Shown: piece after piece, positions 45,676 through 55,750 of the stretch | Layout: each line of letters begins with the position of its first letter | How positions within the stretch are numbered: the stretch's first letter is position 1 | DNA from: Lachnospiraceae bacterium AB2028 | Lineage (GTDB): Bacteria; Bacillota; Clostridia; Lachnospirales; Lachnospiraceae | Direction: 5' to 3' | Assembly: GCA_000621425.1 (NCBI GenBank) | Contig: JHYJ01000008.1 | Location: forward strand, 1-64,000 | DNA: 64,000 bases | Program-made: the position numbers and the translations under genes | The notes under the pieces: model-generated | Told to the model about the DNA's origin: nothing | Databases searched by the model: none | What the model saw: the letters and a program-made list of their open reading frames with translations, nothing else

Positions 45676-47337
45676 TCATACTTTGAAACAGCTTCCTCCT
45701 ACGAACTCCCTTACTATGGAATTAAACGGAAGCTTTTCACTGCTTATGCTTAAGAAATAATCTAAGAACTTAAGCAGTCTCTTAGCCTCCTGGTACTCCG
45801 GCATATCCGGTGTAACAGAATAAAGCAAAGGCTCTGCAAATGGCTTAAGGGCAGCCATCTCAAATATGGACGCAGAATTAAATGTCGCATCAACATTTTC
45901 CTGGAAGGGGAAGATGTTTTCCTCTTCGCCCCGTCTTACGGAAGGCCACATTCCTATAGTCCTCTGTGCGGAAGCACCTCTTGTTCTCGCATCACGCACC
46001 ATTCTGCGTAAGAGCCTGTTGTCAGTCGTAGGTATCCTGTTATGCTCATCAATATTGAGACTGGTAAGCGCACTTATATAAATCTTATACTTGCTGGATA
46101 CCGGCAGCGCGTAGCTCATCTTATCATTCAGTCCGTGTATGCCTTCGATGACAAGTATGTCATCAGGTCCCAGCTGTTTTACATTGCCCTTATATTCACG
46201 CTCGCCTGTAACAAAATTAAATGTAGGCAGCTCCACAGCTTCACCGTTAAGAAGCTTCAGCATATCTTTATTGAAAAGCTCCACATCGATTGCCTCAAGA
46301 CATTCGAAGTTATAATTGCCGTCTGCATCCTTAGGCGTATCCTTGCGGTTTTTAAAATAATCATCCACGCCTATGGGATGGGGTGTCAGTCCAAAGCTTG
46401 AGAGCTGTACTGAAAGCCTGTGTGAAAACGTAGTCTTTCCGGAAGATGAAGGTCCCGCTATCATTACGAACTTCACTCCGCCGCGCTTTACTATATCCGA
46501 TGCTATTTCAGCAATGCGTCTTTCCTGAAGGGCCTCCTGCACAAGTATAACACTGTCCATTGCACCGGTGCAGATTTTTTCATTAAGGTCACCTACAGTG
46601 CTTATATGAAGCTTCTGTCCCCATTCAGTTGCAGTGTCCAGTGCGCCGAAAAGATTCTTCCTGGGTTCAAAAGGATCAACGATAGTAGGCGTGCCGGCTG
46701 CCGGAAGGATAAGCATAAATCCGTTTTCATATTTCTCAAGTTCGAAATACTTTACATAGCTTGAATTCGGAAGCATGTATCCGTAGAAATAATCCTTGTA
46801 ACCGTCAAGGTCATAGATATTTACGCTGGAGCCGCGCCTGAACTTAAAGAGCCTGCTCTTATCGGTCATGCCGTTCTCCTCAAACAGGGTCCTTGCTTCT
46901 GTCGTAGGATAAGATGTCTTTGTTACCGGCAGAGCTTCATCTACCAGCTCCTTCATATGAGCTTTCAGCTTTTCAAGGAAGGCATCATCAATTTCCATAT
47001 CAAACAAAGGCCTGATAAACAGTCCGTTTCCTATGGCAAATTCCACCTTGAACTGCTTTGACTTATCGTGACCAAGCACGTCATCAAGTGCCTTCATTGT
47101 AAGCAGTATGGCACTTCTCTCATAGGTCTTATGTCCGCCTGACTGGGAGAAAGTTACAAACTTAACGTTCGAACCGTCTTTTGCCTTTCTGTAAAGCTCC
47201 CGCAGTTTTCCGTTTTCAGATACAAGTGCTATCTGGTTTTCATACTTACCCTGGTACTCCTGTATGATCTGCTCATATGTTGTTCCGGATTCGTATTTCT
47301 TCTTTTCACCATCGATTTCAATAATGATCTCGCCCAT
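45676..47337 (-). CDS. TGS-domain nucleoside (uridine-type) kinase
   Basis: The 553-residue protein joins an N-terminal TGS domain (about 1-60) and a threonyl-tRNA-synthetase-type second domain (about 60-220) to a C-terminal uridine kinase-like P-loop domain. The Walker A is GPSSSGKTT near 297, followed by the substrate motif PIGVDDYFKNR near 325 and DILVIEGIHGLN near 395. It likely phosphorylates uridine or cytidine. The role of the synthetase-like part is not known. AAGGAGGTTAC precedes the ATG. It is preceded by a 79-bp gap with no clear promoter. Confidence 0.88.
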   Translation of the reverse strand: MGEIIIEIDGEKKKYESGTTYEQIIQEYQGKYENQIALVSENGKLRELYRKAKDGSNVKFVTFSQSGGHKTYERSAILLTMKALDDVLGHDKSKQFKVEFAIGNGLFIRPLFDMEIDDAFLEKLKAHMKELVDEALPVTKTSYPTTEARTLFEENGMTDKSRLFKFRRGSSVNIYDLDGYKDYFYGYMLPNSSYVKYFELEKYENGFMLILPAAGTPTIVDPFEPRKNLFGALDTATEWGQKLHISTVGDLNEKICTGAMDSVILVQEALQERRIAEIASDIVKRGGVKFVMIAGPSSSGKTTFSHRLSVQLSSFGLTPHPIGVDDYFKNRKDTPKDADGNYNFECLEAIDVELFNKDMLKLLNGEAVELPTFNFVTGEREYKGNVKQLGPDDILVIEGIHGLNDKMSYALPVSSKYKIYISALTSLNIDEHNRIPTTDNRLLRRMVRDARTRGASAQRTIGMWPSVRRGEEENIFPFQENVDATFNSASIFEMAALKPFAEPLLYSVTPDMPEYQEAKRLLKFLDYFLSISSEKLPFNSIVREFVGGSCFKV

Positions 47338-47416
47338 AAGTAACCTCCTTAATGTTTGTGTAACCCGTGTTTTGTTTTATGCTATAACTTTCTTTCTTTT
47401 GCTATATTATCATCGG

Positions 47417-48199
47417 TCAGACAACCGTAAACGGCGGTGTCTGGGATCCAATATTTACTGTCAGTTCCGGAATCTCTTTTCTCATAAAATCCTTCATATA
47501 TGTACAGAATATCTTCTCGATTCCCCAGTGGCCTGCATCAATTATTGCCAAGCCCTGTGCCACTGCATCTATGCCGTCATGGTGGCCTATGTCCCCGGTT
47601 ATCAGCACATCCGCACCGGCCTTGATTGCATGCTTACTCATGCCCTTCCCTGATCCGGGAGATATTGCTGCCTTCTTTATCCTTTTTGAAGGATCGCCGA
47701 ATATCCTTACGCTGTCAATCAGGAATGCATCCTTTACCATCTCCGCACAGTCCTCAAGGCTCATTTCCTGTGGCAGCTTTCCTACCCGTCCTATACCTTC
47801 TTTTGATATGGAGTCCTCACTGGTAACCATCAAGACTTCCCTGTCTGACAGTTCCATCCTATCGGCTGCATCATCTGCCATTCCTATAACATCAAAGTTG
47901 GTATGCATGGCATAGCAGGCTATGTCTGATGAAATAAGTTTTAAAAGACGTCTGCCTGTCATATCATCATCCGTCACATGGGATATGGATCCGAATATCA
48001 GCGGATGATGGGTAAGCAGAAGATCGACGCCTAAAAGCACTGCCTCTTCTACCACTTCATCTGTAGCATCAACGGAGATCAGTACGGAATTAACTTCCTT
48101 CTTTCCCCTGCCGCACATAAGTCCCGGATTGTCCCAGTCTTCTGCAAATGATACCGGTGAATGTTCTTCGAGCTTTTTTATCAGTTCTTCAAGATACAT
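47417..48199 (-). CDS. Nif3-like dinuclear metal-binding protein
   Basis: The 260-residue protein is a Nif3/GTP cyclohydrolase I type 2-like family member. LLLTHHPLIFG near 60-70 holds metal ligands, and GDIGHHDG and the final ISPGSGK segments complete the site. Its biochemical activity is unclear. AAGGAGGGGC precedes the ATG. It overlaps trmK by 19 nt, the standard pair in Firmicutes. Confidence 0.92.
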   Translation of the reverse strand: MYLEELIKKLEEHSPVSFAEDWDNPGLMCGRGKKEVNSVLISVDATDEVVEEAVLLGVDLLLTHHPLIFGSISHVTDDDMTGRRLLKLISSDIACYAMHTNFDVIGMADDAADRMELSDREVLMVTSEDSISKEGIGRVGKLPQEMSLEDCAEMVKDAFLIDSVRIFGDPSKRIKKAAISPGSGKGMSKHAIKAGADVLITGDIGHHDGIDAVAQGLAIIDAGHWGIEKIFCTYMKDFMRKEIPELTVNIGSQTPPFTVV

Positions 48200-48927
48200 A
48201 AGCCCCTCCTTACAAGATCCAGTTCCTGGTTCAGTTCACCCAGCCGCTCACTCTTCCTGTCCGCATCCATATCAGTCTGTTCTATATTAGCTATAACACC
48301 AGTCAGAATGTCTTCCCTGTATTCAAGGAAATCTATTAGAACCGGATGCTTCTTTGCTATAAGGCATTTTCCGAATTCGTATGTTACATCATCATATCCT
48401 TCCGGATTCAGCCCATTGTTTAAGGAATCTTCCGTCCTATATGTCAACGACATCATAGGATAATATTTGCCGTCCTCAAACACCATATTCTCATCGGTAA
48501 TTTCAAAACCTTCGTCTATGAGAAAGCGCCTTACAGCCCCCACATCTGACTGGGGCTGAAGTACGAAACGGTCAAGGGCCTTAAATTTCCCGATATTCTT
48601 TTTAACGATATTTATTATGAGATGCCCGCCCATTCCGGCCACTATTGCTGCATCACATTCATTTTCATTTAACCCGTCAGCCCCGTCGGAAAGCCTGCAC
48701 TCTATCCTGTCCGAAAAGCCGGCATCTAAGATATTTTTCTTTGCCGCCTCCAATGGTCCTTCCCTAAGGTCCATCGCCAGGGCTCTGTCATATAAACCAC
48801 GCTGTACAGCCGCCATGCTTACCAGCGCATGGTCACAGCCTATATCAGCTATACACCGGCCGTTTCCTGCAAGTCCTAAGACTGCTTCCATTCTTTCAGA
48901 CAGCTTTATCTCCATATTCCTGTCCAT
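48181..48927 (-). CDS. trmK: tRNA (adenine22-N1)-methyltransferase TrmK
   Basis: TrmK makes m1A22 in tRNAs. The 248-residue protein has the class I SAM loop DIGCDHA (28-34) and the conserved VAGMGGHLI and VLQPQSDV segments. The start codon overlaps the dnaG stop (TAATG), so translation is coupled. In many relatives rpoD stands between dnaG and trmK; it is missing here. Nif3 follows with a 19-nt overlap. Confidence 0.94.
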   Translation of the reverse strand: MDRNMEIKLSERMEAVLGLAGNGRCIADIGCDHALVSMAAVQRGLYDRALAMDLREGPLEAAKKNILDAGFSDRIECRLSDGADGLNENECDAAIVAGMGGHLIINIVKKNIGKFKALDRFVLQPQSDVGAVRRFLIDEGFEITDENMVFEDGKYYPMMSLTYRTEDSLNNGLNPEGYDDVTYEFGKCLIAKKHPVLIDFLEYREDILTGVIANIEQTDMDADRKSERLGELNQELDLVRRGLCILKN

Positions 48928-50735
48928 TAAACATTATATTTTTTCCGGGAAAGCTCTTCCACAAGACGCTTTCCTGCTATTAAACGCTCCAGCTCCGCGC
49001 CGGGATCATTCGACATATTCGTTGATGCACCCAGGCCGTTCTGTTTTACTTTTATTACAAGACTCTTAAATCTTTCCGCACTGGATTCCGTATCAGTATT
49101 CTGTTCCAGTTCCTCCGGCGATGAAAAGAAAACTTCCGTCACCATGCGCTTTTCTTCATCCTCATCAAACTGTTCTATAACTGATGTCGGAACAACCTTG
49201 CCGTTAGCAATCTGTCCGAAAATGATTTCAGCAGTCTTGCGGTATACATCGTCTGTAAAATCCGATGCCGTTATATCATCCTTTATCTGTTCATATAATT
49301 CAGGTCTCTGCGCGATCCATGCAAGCAGTGTCATCTCGCACTTTTTCACACTGCCCTTTATGCTGTCCTTTCGTTTTGCACTTTCTTCATTTCCAAGGTT
49401 CCTTACTTTAAGTGCAGCCTTTGTCCGTTCACTGGCACCGCGGCTTGCAGCGCTCATAACAGCCTTGTGCAGTGTATCCCTGTCGATATTATAAATGGAT
49501 GCAACATCCGTCAGATAATTCTCTCTTTCGATCTCATCCTCGAACCTGCAGAGCATATCCACAAGAGTCCTTGTGAATTCCGTCCGTTCCCTTGCGCCTG
49601 CGCCTTCTACTTCATACGGAACATGCGCCTGTCTTACCTCGAACATAAAACCGTCTTCAGCGTGGTCTATCCTTTTCTGGAATTCCTCAACACCCAGTGC
49701 CTTTATAAACTCGTCAGGATCCTTATACGGCTTCATGTTTATCACACGGCCATGCATATCCATTTCATTAAGTATAGCCAGTGCCTTCAGTGCCGCCGAC
49801 ACGCCTGCGCCGTCACTGTCATAAGCTAAAAGCACATCCTTGGTAAAACGCTTTAATAACATCGCCTGCTCAGGAGTAAACGCAGTACCAAGGGATGCCA
49901 CTGCCTCCGTAAATCCTGCCTGATGCATGGCAATTACATCCATGTACCCTTCGCAGAGTATCATATGTCTCTTCTTGGTCCTTCGCGCATTGTTAAGTCC
50001 AAAGAGATTCTTGCGCTTTTCAAATATAAGGTTTTCCGGTGAATTCAGGTACTTGGGCTTTGCATCTCCCATTACCCTGCCACCGAATCCGATAACCTTT
50101 CCGTTGCTGTTCTGTATAGGAAACATCACACGGTTTATGAATTTATCCACCAGGCCTTCCTTGTCATAGAAAACACCGAGACCGGCCTCTCTTATCAGTT
50201 CATCATCATATCCCTTTTTCCTGAGATACTTTACGATATCGTTGCTGTACTGAAGGGAATATCCCAGACCGAAATGCTGTATGGTTTCCGGAGCCAGCTG
50301 CCTTTCTTCAAAATATTTCATTCCAAGCGCACCTGCTTCCGTTTTCAGCTGGTAGAAGAAATATTTTTCAGCATCCTCCATTATCTCGTACAATCTCTCG
50401 CGCTTGCCCATTTCACGCCGCATTTCAGGAGTGTACTTCACCTCCGGAAGTGAAACTCCCGCACGGTCAGCAAGCATCTTTACTGCCTCAGGAAAAGTAT
50501 AGTTTTCATACTTCATCACAAAAGAGATGACATCTCCGCCCTCTAAGCAGCTAAAACAGTGGCACATCTGTTTAGAAGGTGAAACTGAAAAAGAAGGATC
50601 CTTGTCATTATGAAAAGGACAGAGTCCCTTATAACTACTACCCTGTCTTTTCAAGTGCACTCTTTCGCCGACCACACTCACTATATCTGTTTTGGAGATT
50701 ATCTCATCTATGATCTCCTGCGAGTAAAAAGGCAT
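48927..50735 (-). CDS. dnaG: DNA primase DnaG
   Basis: DnaG makes RNA primers for the replication fork. The 602-residue protein has the CHC2 zinc finger with C39, H42, C60 and C63, an N-terminal core with FGGRVMGDA, the TOPRIM domain with EGYMDV near 260 and AYDSDGAG near 310, and a helicase-binding C-terminal part. The start at 50735 has AGGAGGGC just ahead; in-frame ATGs further up overlap dgt. It follows dgt by 16 bp and its stop overlaps the trmK start. Confidence 0.96.
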   Translation of the reverse strand: MPFYSQEIIDEIISKTDIVSVVGERVHLKRQGSSYKGLCPFHNDKDPSFSVSPSKQMCHCFSCLEGGDVISFVMKYENYTFPEAVKMLADRAGVSLPEVKYTPEMRREMGKRERLYEIMEDAEKYFFYQLKTEAGALGMKYFEERQLAPETIQHFGLGYSLQYSNDIVKYLRKKGYDDELIREAGLGVFYDKEGLVDKFINRVMFPIQNSNGKVIGFGGRVMGDAKPKYLNSPENLIFEKRKNLFGLNNARRTKKRHMILCEGYMDVIAMHQAGFTEAVASLGTAFTPEQAMLLKRFTKDVLLAYDSDGAGVSAALKALAILNEMDMHGRVINMKPYKDPDEFIKALGVEEFQKRIDHAEDGFMFEVRQAHVPYEVEGAGARERTEFTRTLVDMLCRFEDEIERENYLTDVASIYNIDRDTLHKAVMSAASRGASERTKAALKVRNLGNEESAKRKDSIKGSVKKCEMTLLAWIAQRPELYEQIKDDITASDFTDDVYRKTAEIIFGQIANGKVVPTSVIEQFDEDEEKRMVTEVFFSSPEELEQNTDTESSAERFKSLVIKVKQNGLGASTNMSNDPGAELERLIAGKRLVEELSRKKYNV

Positions 50736-50751
50736 ATGCCCTCCTAAAAGA

Positions 50752-51864
50752 TCAATACTTCCACGACTTAGGTATGAAGAGTTCTTCATACTTCGATATA
50801 GCATACCGGTCTGTCATCGTAGCTATATAGTCACAGGTAACCCGCCATACGGGGTCACCCTTTTCCATCAGTGCCTGGTATTCCTTCGGCATCTCGTCAT
50901 GATGCTCATAATAATATTCATACAGGGTTTCTACCAGCGCTACAGCTTTGTATTCCTCACCCTTTACTGTCTGATTGGAATAAACCCTCTCAAACATGAA
51001 CTTACGCATATCCAGAAGCGCCTGCATAACTTCATCATCCATAAGGATGTCGTCCTTGCCGATACTTGTTCTTATGGTATTATGTATCAGCTTATCAAGT
51101 CTCTCCTTAGTGGTCTTTCCAAGCACTTTTCCTATTTCAGCCGGAACATCTGCATCCGTAAGGATCTTTGCCCTAAGGGCATCATCCATATCATGATGAA
51201 TATATGCAAACTTATCCGAAAGCCTTACTATCTTGCCTTCAAGAGTAGAAGGCATCATACTGGTCTGATGGTTTCTCATGCCATCCAGTACCTCCCAGGT
51301 AAGGTTAAGACCCTCGCCTTCCCTTTCAAGCACTTCTGCCACACGGACACTCTGTTCATTATGCCTGAATCTCATCAGGCTGTCATTGATGCTGAAAACA
51401 TCCCAGATATCATCTGATGTAGACGGTGCTACAGCCAGCATATCGCCGCCTTCACCAACACATTTTTTTATAGCGGTATTCAGCGCCCGTTCACCGGCAT
51501 GTCCGAAAGGCGTATGCCCCAGGTCATGTCCCAAGGCAATGGCCTCTACTAAATCTTCATTAAGCCTAAGCGCCTTCGCTATGGTCCTGGCTATCTGGCT
51601 TACCTCAAGGGTATGGGTAAGCCTGGTCCTGTAATGGTCTCCTTCAGGATTAAGAAAGACCTGAGTCTTATCCTTAAGCCTGCGGAAAGCTTTTGAATGA
51701 ATGATACGGTCCCTGTCCCGCTGAAAAACGGTACGGATATCGCACTGGGGTTCATCCTTTCTTCGCCCCTTTGTATCAATGCTTTTGGTAGCAAAAGGAC
51801 TTAAGGAGCTCTCCTCAACCTTCTCCAGTTCTTCCCTTATTGTGATATCTTCCGGATTGTTCAT
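50752..51864 (-). CDS. dgt: dGTP triphosphohydrolase-like HD protein (Dgt)
   Basis: The 370-residue HD-domain protein resembles deoxyguanosinetriphosphate triphosphohydrolase. Metal-site residues are visible: H84 in RLTHTLE and HD at 113-114 in ALGHDLGHTPFGHAGE. It hydrolyses dNTPs or acts in nucleotide pool control. The start at 51864 has GGGGGATTAC upstream and is preferred over 51885. It leads dnaG, as in other clostridia. Confidence 0.94.
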   Translation of the reverse strand: MNNPEDITIREELEKVEESSLSPFATKSIDTKGRRKDEPQCDIRTVFQRDRDRIIHSKAFRRLKDKTQVFLNPEGDHYRTRLTHTLEVSQIARTIAKALRLNEDLVEAIALGHDLGHTPFGHAGERALNTAIKKCVGEGGDMLAVAPSTSDDIWDVFSINDSLMRFRHNEQSVRVAEVLEREGEGLNLTWEVLDGMRNHQTSMMPSTLEGKIVRLSDKFAYIHHDMDDALRAKILTDADVPAEIGKVLGKTTKERLDKLIHNTIRTSIGKDDILMDDEVMQALLDMRKFMFERVYSNQTVKGEEYKAVALVETLYEYYYEHHDEMPKEYQALMEKGDPVWRVTCDYIATMTDRYAISKYEELFIPKSWKY

Positions 51865-51900
51865 CTGTAATCCCCCAGCCTGCAAAAATCACTCTCTATA

Positions 51901-54900
51901 TTACTTAAAGTAATTTACACCCGACTCAAATATCTTAAGATCCTGGTCACCGTAGATATTTGTTGCAATGTGGTCACCCTTTCTTTCCGGATGAGCCATC
52001 TTACCGTATACCCTTCCGTCAGGCGATGTGATACCCTCTATTGCCTCGTAGGAACCGTTTACATTCCACTCGCCATCCATGGTCACATTGCCGTCGGGAT
52101 CTGAATATACCGTAGCGATCTGGCCGTTAGCCTTAAGCTTATCGATCCATTCCTTAGGTGCTACAAATCTTCCTTCACCATGAGATGCAGGCGAACAGTA
52201 TACCTTGCCGTTCTCAGCACATGAAAGCCAAGGACTTAAGTTGGATACAACCTTTGTATATACGATCCTGGATATATGTCTGTTGATGGTGTTGTATGTA
52301 AGGGTAGGAGAATCAGCCTTCTGTCCTACTATCTCACCACCGGGCACAAGTCCAAGCTTAATGATAGCCTGGAATCCGTTACATACACCAAGCACCAATC
52401 CATCACGCTCATTTAAGAGACGCATAACAGCATCCTTGAGCCTGTCATTCTGGAAAGCAGTAGCAAAGAACTTAGCTGATCCGTCAGGCTCATCACCCGC
52501 AGAGAATCCGCCGGGGAACATTATTATCTGGGCATTCGCTATATCCTTTACATATTCCTCAACCGAATCCCTGATGTCAGATGCATTCTGGTTCTTGAAC
52601 ACCTTCGTAATAACATTTGCACCTGCAAGTTCAAATACCCTTGCGGAATCATACTCGCAGTTAGTACCGGGCATAACAGGAATGAATACTGTAGGCTTTG
52701 CTACCCTGTTCCGGCATACATGAATCTCGGGTGCGGTATATACAGGCATGTCAACTTTCTCTGTGGAATTGCCTGCCTTTGAAGGATAAATCTTCTCAAG
52801 CTTCTTCTTCCAAGCAGAAAGCGCATCAGCCTGAGCGATCTTAACATCACCGTAGATAAAGTCACCATCAGTAACTTCACCTATGATCATTACATCAGAT
52901 TCAAACTCATCCTCTGTGGCATCATCGATCTCCACAAGGATATCGCCTATCCTGTTGGCAAAGAGATCATCAACTTCTATGTCCGTATCGATCTCTGCAC
53001 CGTAGCCATTACCAAAACCCATCTTGGAAACAGCTGCAGGAATGCCATATGCATCCAGTACATATGCGGCCTTTACCCTGCCCTGAGCTATGAGCTGGCT
53101 TACCTCATCATACATAGCCATTACATCCTTATATACAGGGATGTCAAACTCATCCTTAGGTACAGTAAATACTGCCAGCTTATCGCCGGGCTCCTTGAAT
53201 TCCGGAGTGATCAGGTCATTCTGGCCTGCCACATCAACAGCGAAGGAAACGAGCGTAGGCGGAACATTTATGTTATTGAATGTTCCTGACATTGAATCCT
53301 TACCGCCAATGGATGCAAGACCGAAACCGAGCTGTGCATCATAAGCTCCAAGCAGAGCAGTAAAAGGCTCGCTCCAGCACTCAGGATTCTCTGTCATCCT
53401 TCTGAAATACTCCTGGAAAGTAAAGTGTATCTTCTTGTAGTCTCCGCCTGCTGCCACGATCTTTGCAACAGAAGACATAACTGAATATATTGCTCCGTGG
53501 TAAGGGCTCCAGGATGAAAGATAAGGATCAAAACCATAGCTCATAAGTGTTACGGTATCTGTGTTCTCCTTGTCAAGCATGGGAAGCTTTGCCGCCATTA
53601 CCTGGGTTTCTGTCAGCTGGTACTTTCCGCCGTAAGGCATGAACACGCTTGAAGCTCCGATGGATGAGTCAAACATCTCAACCAGGCCTTTCTGTGAGCA
53701 TACATTAAGGTCGCTAAGTGTATCAAGCCAAGCTGCAGCAACATCTCCCTTTGCAAGGTCATCCTTAACTGTCTGGGAAGCTGTCTTCTCTAAATAGTTA
53801 TCATTCTTTTCAGGTATGTTTATCTTAACCCTTGTTTCCTGGTGGGCACCGTTTGTATCCAGGAAAGCCCTTGAAAGATTTACGATATCCTTTCCGCGCC
53901 ATCTGAGTACCAGACGTGGCTCCTTTGTAACAACTGCAACTGATGTTGCCTCAAGGTTTTCCTCGGCAGCATATCCCATAAAGGTATCAACATCCGCAGG
54001 ATCTACCACTACAGCCATTCTTTCCTGGGACTCTGATATAGCTAATTCTGTACCGTCAAGACCTGCATACTTTTTAGGCACCTTATCAAGATCAACCTCA
54101 AGTCCCGCAGCCAGCTCACCTATGGCAACGGAAACACCGCCGGCACCGAAGTCATTACACTTCTTTATGATGCTGCTTACCTCAGGCCTTCTGAAAAGTC
54201 TCTGGAGCTTTCTCTCTGTAGGCGGGTTACCCTTCTGTACCTCCGCACCGCAGACCTCAATGGATTTCTCTGTATGAGCCTTTGATGAGCCTGTAGCTCC
54301 GCCGCAGCCGTCACGGCCTGTGCGTCCGCCCAGCAGGATTATGATATCTCCGGGATCGGAATTAAGGCGCTTTACATTCTTCCTGGGAGCCGCACCCATT
54401 ACGGCGCCTATCTCCATACGCTTAGCCACATAATTAGGATGGAATACCTCTTTTACATAACCGGTAGCAAGGCCTATCTGGTTACCATATGATGAATAAC
54501 CTGCAGCTGCACCCTTTACAAGTTTCATCTGGGGAAGCTTGCCGCTTAAAGTCTCTGCTATGGGAATAGTAGGATCTGCCGCACCGGTGATACGCATTGC
54601 CTGGTATACATAGGACCTTCCCGAAAGTGGATCACGGATGGCACCGCCTAAGCAGGTTGCCGCACCACCGAAAGGCTCTATCTCTGTAGGATGATTATGA
54701 GTCTCGTTCTTGAAACTTACCAGCCATTCCTCTGTATACTTATCAGAACCGTCGCCCGGATCTATCTCTACCGGCACAACGATCGAACATGCATTGATCT
54801 CATCAGATACTTCCATATCTGTAAGAAGACCGTCCTTCTTAAGCTTCTTCATTGCGATAAGTGCAAGATCCATAAGACAGATGAACTTATCTTCCCGGTC

Positions 54901-55698
54901 ACCATACAGTTCCTTGCGGGTATCAAGGTAACTCATATATGTGGTCTCAAGGGGAGTCCTGTAGTATCCCTCGTCAAATTCCACATCCTTAAGTTCTGTT
55001 GCAAATGTCGTATGTCTGCAGTGATCTGACCAATATGTATCCAGAACCCTTATCTCCGTCATCGACGGGTCTCTTTTTTCTTCAGTCTCAAAATACTTCC
55101 TGATATGCAGGAAATCATTGAAGGTCATTGCAAGACCTAAGGAATCATACTTGCTCTTAAGCTCGTCCTCGGACATCTGACAGAAACCGTCGATCACGGC
55201 AACATCCGCAGGATCGTCATACTTTGTGATAAGTGTCTCAGGCTTCTCAAGGCCTGTTTCCCTTGAATCTACAGGATTGATGCAGTGGGACTTTATCCTT
55301 GCAAACTCTTCATCGGAAATATCGCCTGTCAGCACATAAGTCATTGCAGTCTTTACGATAGGTTCTTCATCTTCCTTAAGGAACCTGATGCACTGCTCTG
55401 CAGAGTCAGCACGCTGGTCATACTGTCCGGGAAGGTATTCCACTCCAAATACCCTTGCCCCTTCAGGGATATCTATCTTTTCTTCAAATAATTCATCAAC
55501 AGGCGGCTCGCTGAACACTTTCCTGCAGGCTCTCTCGAATACTGTATCCGATACATTTTCTACATCGTAACGGATAAAGATCCTTACAGATTTTAAACCG
55601 TCTATCCCGAGATAGCTCTTAATCTCATCAGTTAACTCTGCTGACTTTACAGCATACTCAGGTTTCTTTGCTACATAGATTCGTCGTACTTTTTCCAC
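51901..55698 (-). CDS. purL: Phosphoribosylformylglycinamidine synthase, single-chain PurL
   Basis: This ATP-dependent amidotransferase makes FGAM in purine synthesis. The 1265-residue protein has the synthase halves with ATP-grasp-like folds (LLGGRTGRDGCGGATGSS near 435, GGKDSMSGTFNN near 810) and a C-terminal glutaminase with FPGGFSAGDE and the nucleophile cysteine in VLGVCNGFQ near 1102, followed by a catalytic histidine. A single-chain PurL in a Firmicute is less common than the PurLSQ set but occurs in Lachnospiraceae. The start is GTG at 55698 after GGAAGGG. No purine riboswitch is seen in the 52-bp gap upstream. Confidence 0.95.
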   Translation of the reverse strand: MEKVRRIYVAKKPEYAVKSAELTDEIKSYLGIDGLKSVRIFIRYDVENVSDTVFERACRKVFSEPPVDELFEEKIDIPEGARVFGVEYLPGQYDQRADSAEQCIRFLKEDEEPIVKTAMTYVLTGDISDEEFARIKSHCINPVDSRETGLEKPETLITKYDDPADVAVIDGFCQMSEDELKSKYDSLGLAMTFNDFLHIRKYFETEEKRDPSMTEIRVLDTYWSDHCRHTTFATELKDVEFDEGYYRTPLETTYMSYLDTRKELYGDREDKFICLMDLALIAMKKLKKDGLLTDMEVSDEINACSIVVPVEIDPGDGSDKYTEEWLVSFKNETHNHPTEIEPFGGAATCLGGAIRDPLSGRSYVYQAMRITGAADPTIPIAETLSGKLPQMKLVKGAAAGYSSYGNQIGLATGYVKEVFHPNYVAKRMEIGAVMGAAPRKNVKRLNSDPGDIIILLGGRTGRDGCGGATGSSKAHTEKSIEVCGAEVQKGNPPTERKLQRLFRRPEVSSIIKKCNDFGAGGVSVAIGELAAGLEVDLDKVPKKYAGLDGTELAISESQERMAVVVDPADVDTFMGYAAEENLEATSVAVVTKEPRLVLRWRGKDIVNLSRAFLDTNGAHQETRVKINIPEKNDNYLEKTASQTVKDDLAKGDVAAAWLDTLSDLNVCSQKGLVEMFDSSIGASSVFMPYGGKYQLTETQVMAAKLPMLDKENTDTVTLMSYGFDPYLSSWSPYHGAIYSVMSSVAKIVAAGGDYKKIHFTFQEYFRRMTENPECWSEPFTALLGAYDAQLGFGLASIGGKDSMSGTFNNINVPPTLVSFAVDVAGQNDLITPEFKEPGDKLAVFTVPKDEFDIPVYKDVMAMYDEVSQLIAQGRVKAAYVLDAYGIPAAVSKMGFGNGYGAEIDTDIEVDDLFANRIGDILVEIDDATEDEFESDVMIIGEVTDGDFIYGDVKIAQADALSAWKKKLEKIYPSKAGNSTEKVDMPVYTAPEIHVCRNRVAKPTVFIPVMPGTNCEYDSARVFELAGANVITKVFKNQNASDIRDSVEEYVKDIANAQIIMFPGGFSAGDEPDGSAKFFATAFQNDRLKDAVMRLLNERDGLVLGVCNGFQAIIKLGLVPGGEIVGQKADSPTLTYNTINRHISRIVYTKVVSNLSPWLSCAENGKVYCSPASHGEGRFVAPKEWIDKLKANGQIATVYSDPDGNVTMDGEWNVNGSYEAIEGITSPDGRVYGKMAHPERKGDHIATNIYGDQDLKIFESGVNYFK

Positions 55699-55750
55699 TT
55701 TGTTTCCCTTCCGCCCTATAAGGCATCAAAATTTTTTATGTTTAAGCTCT

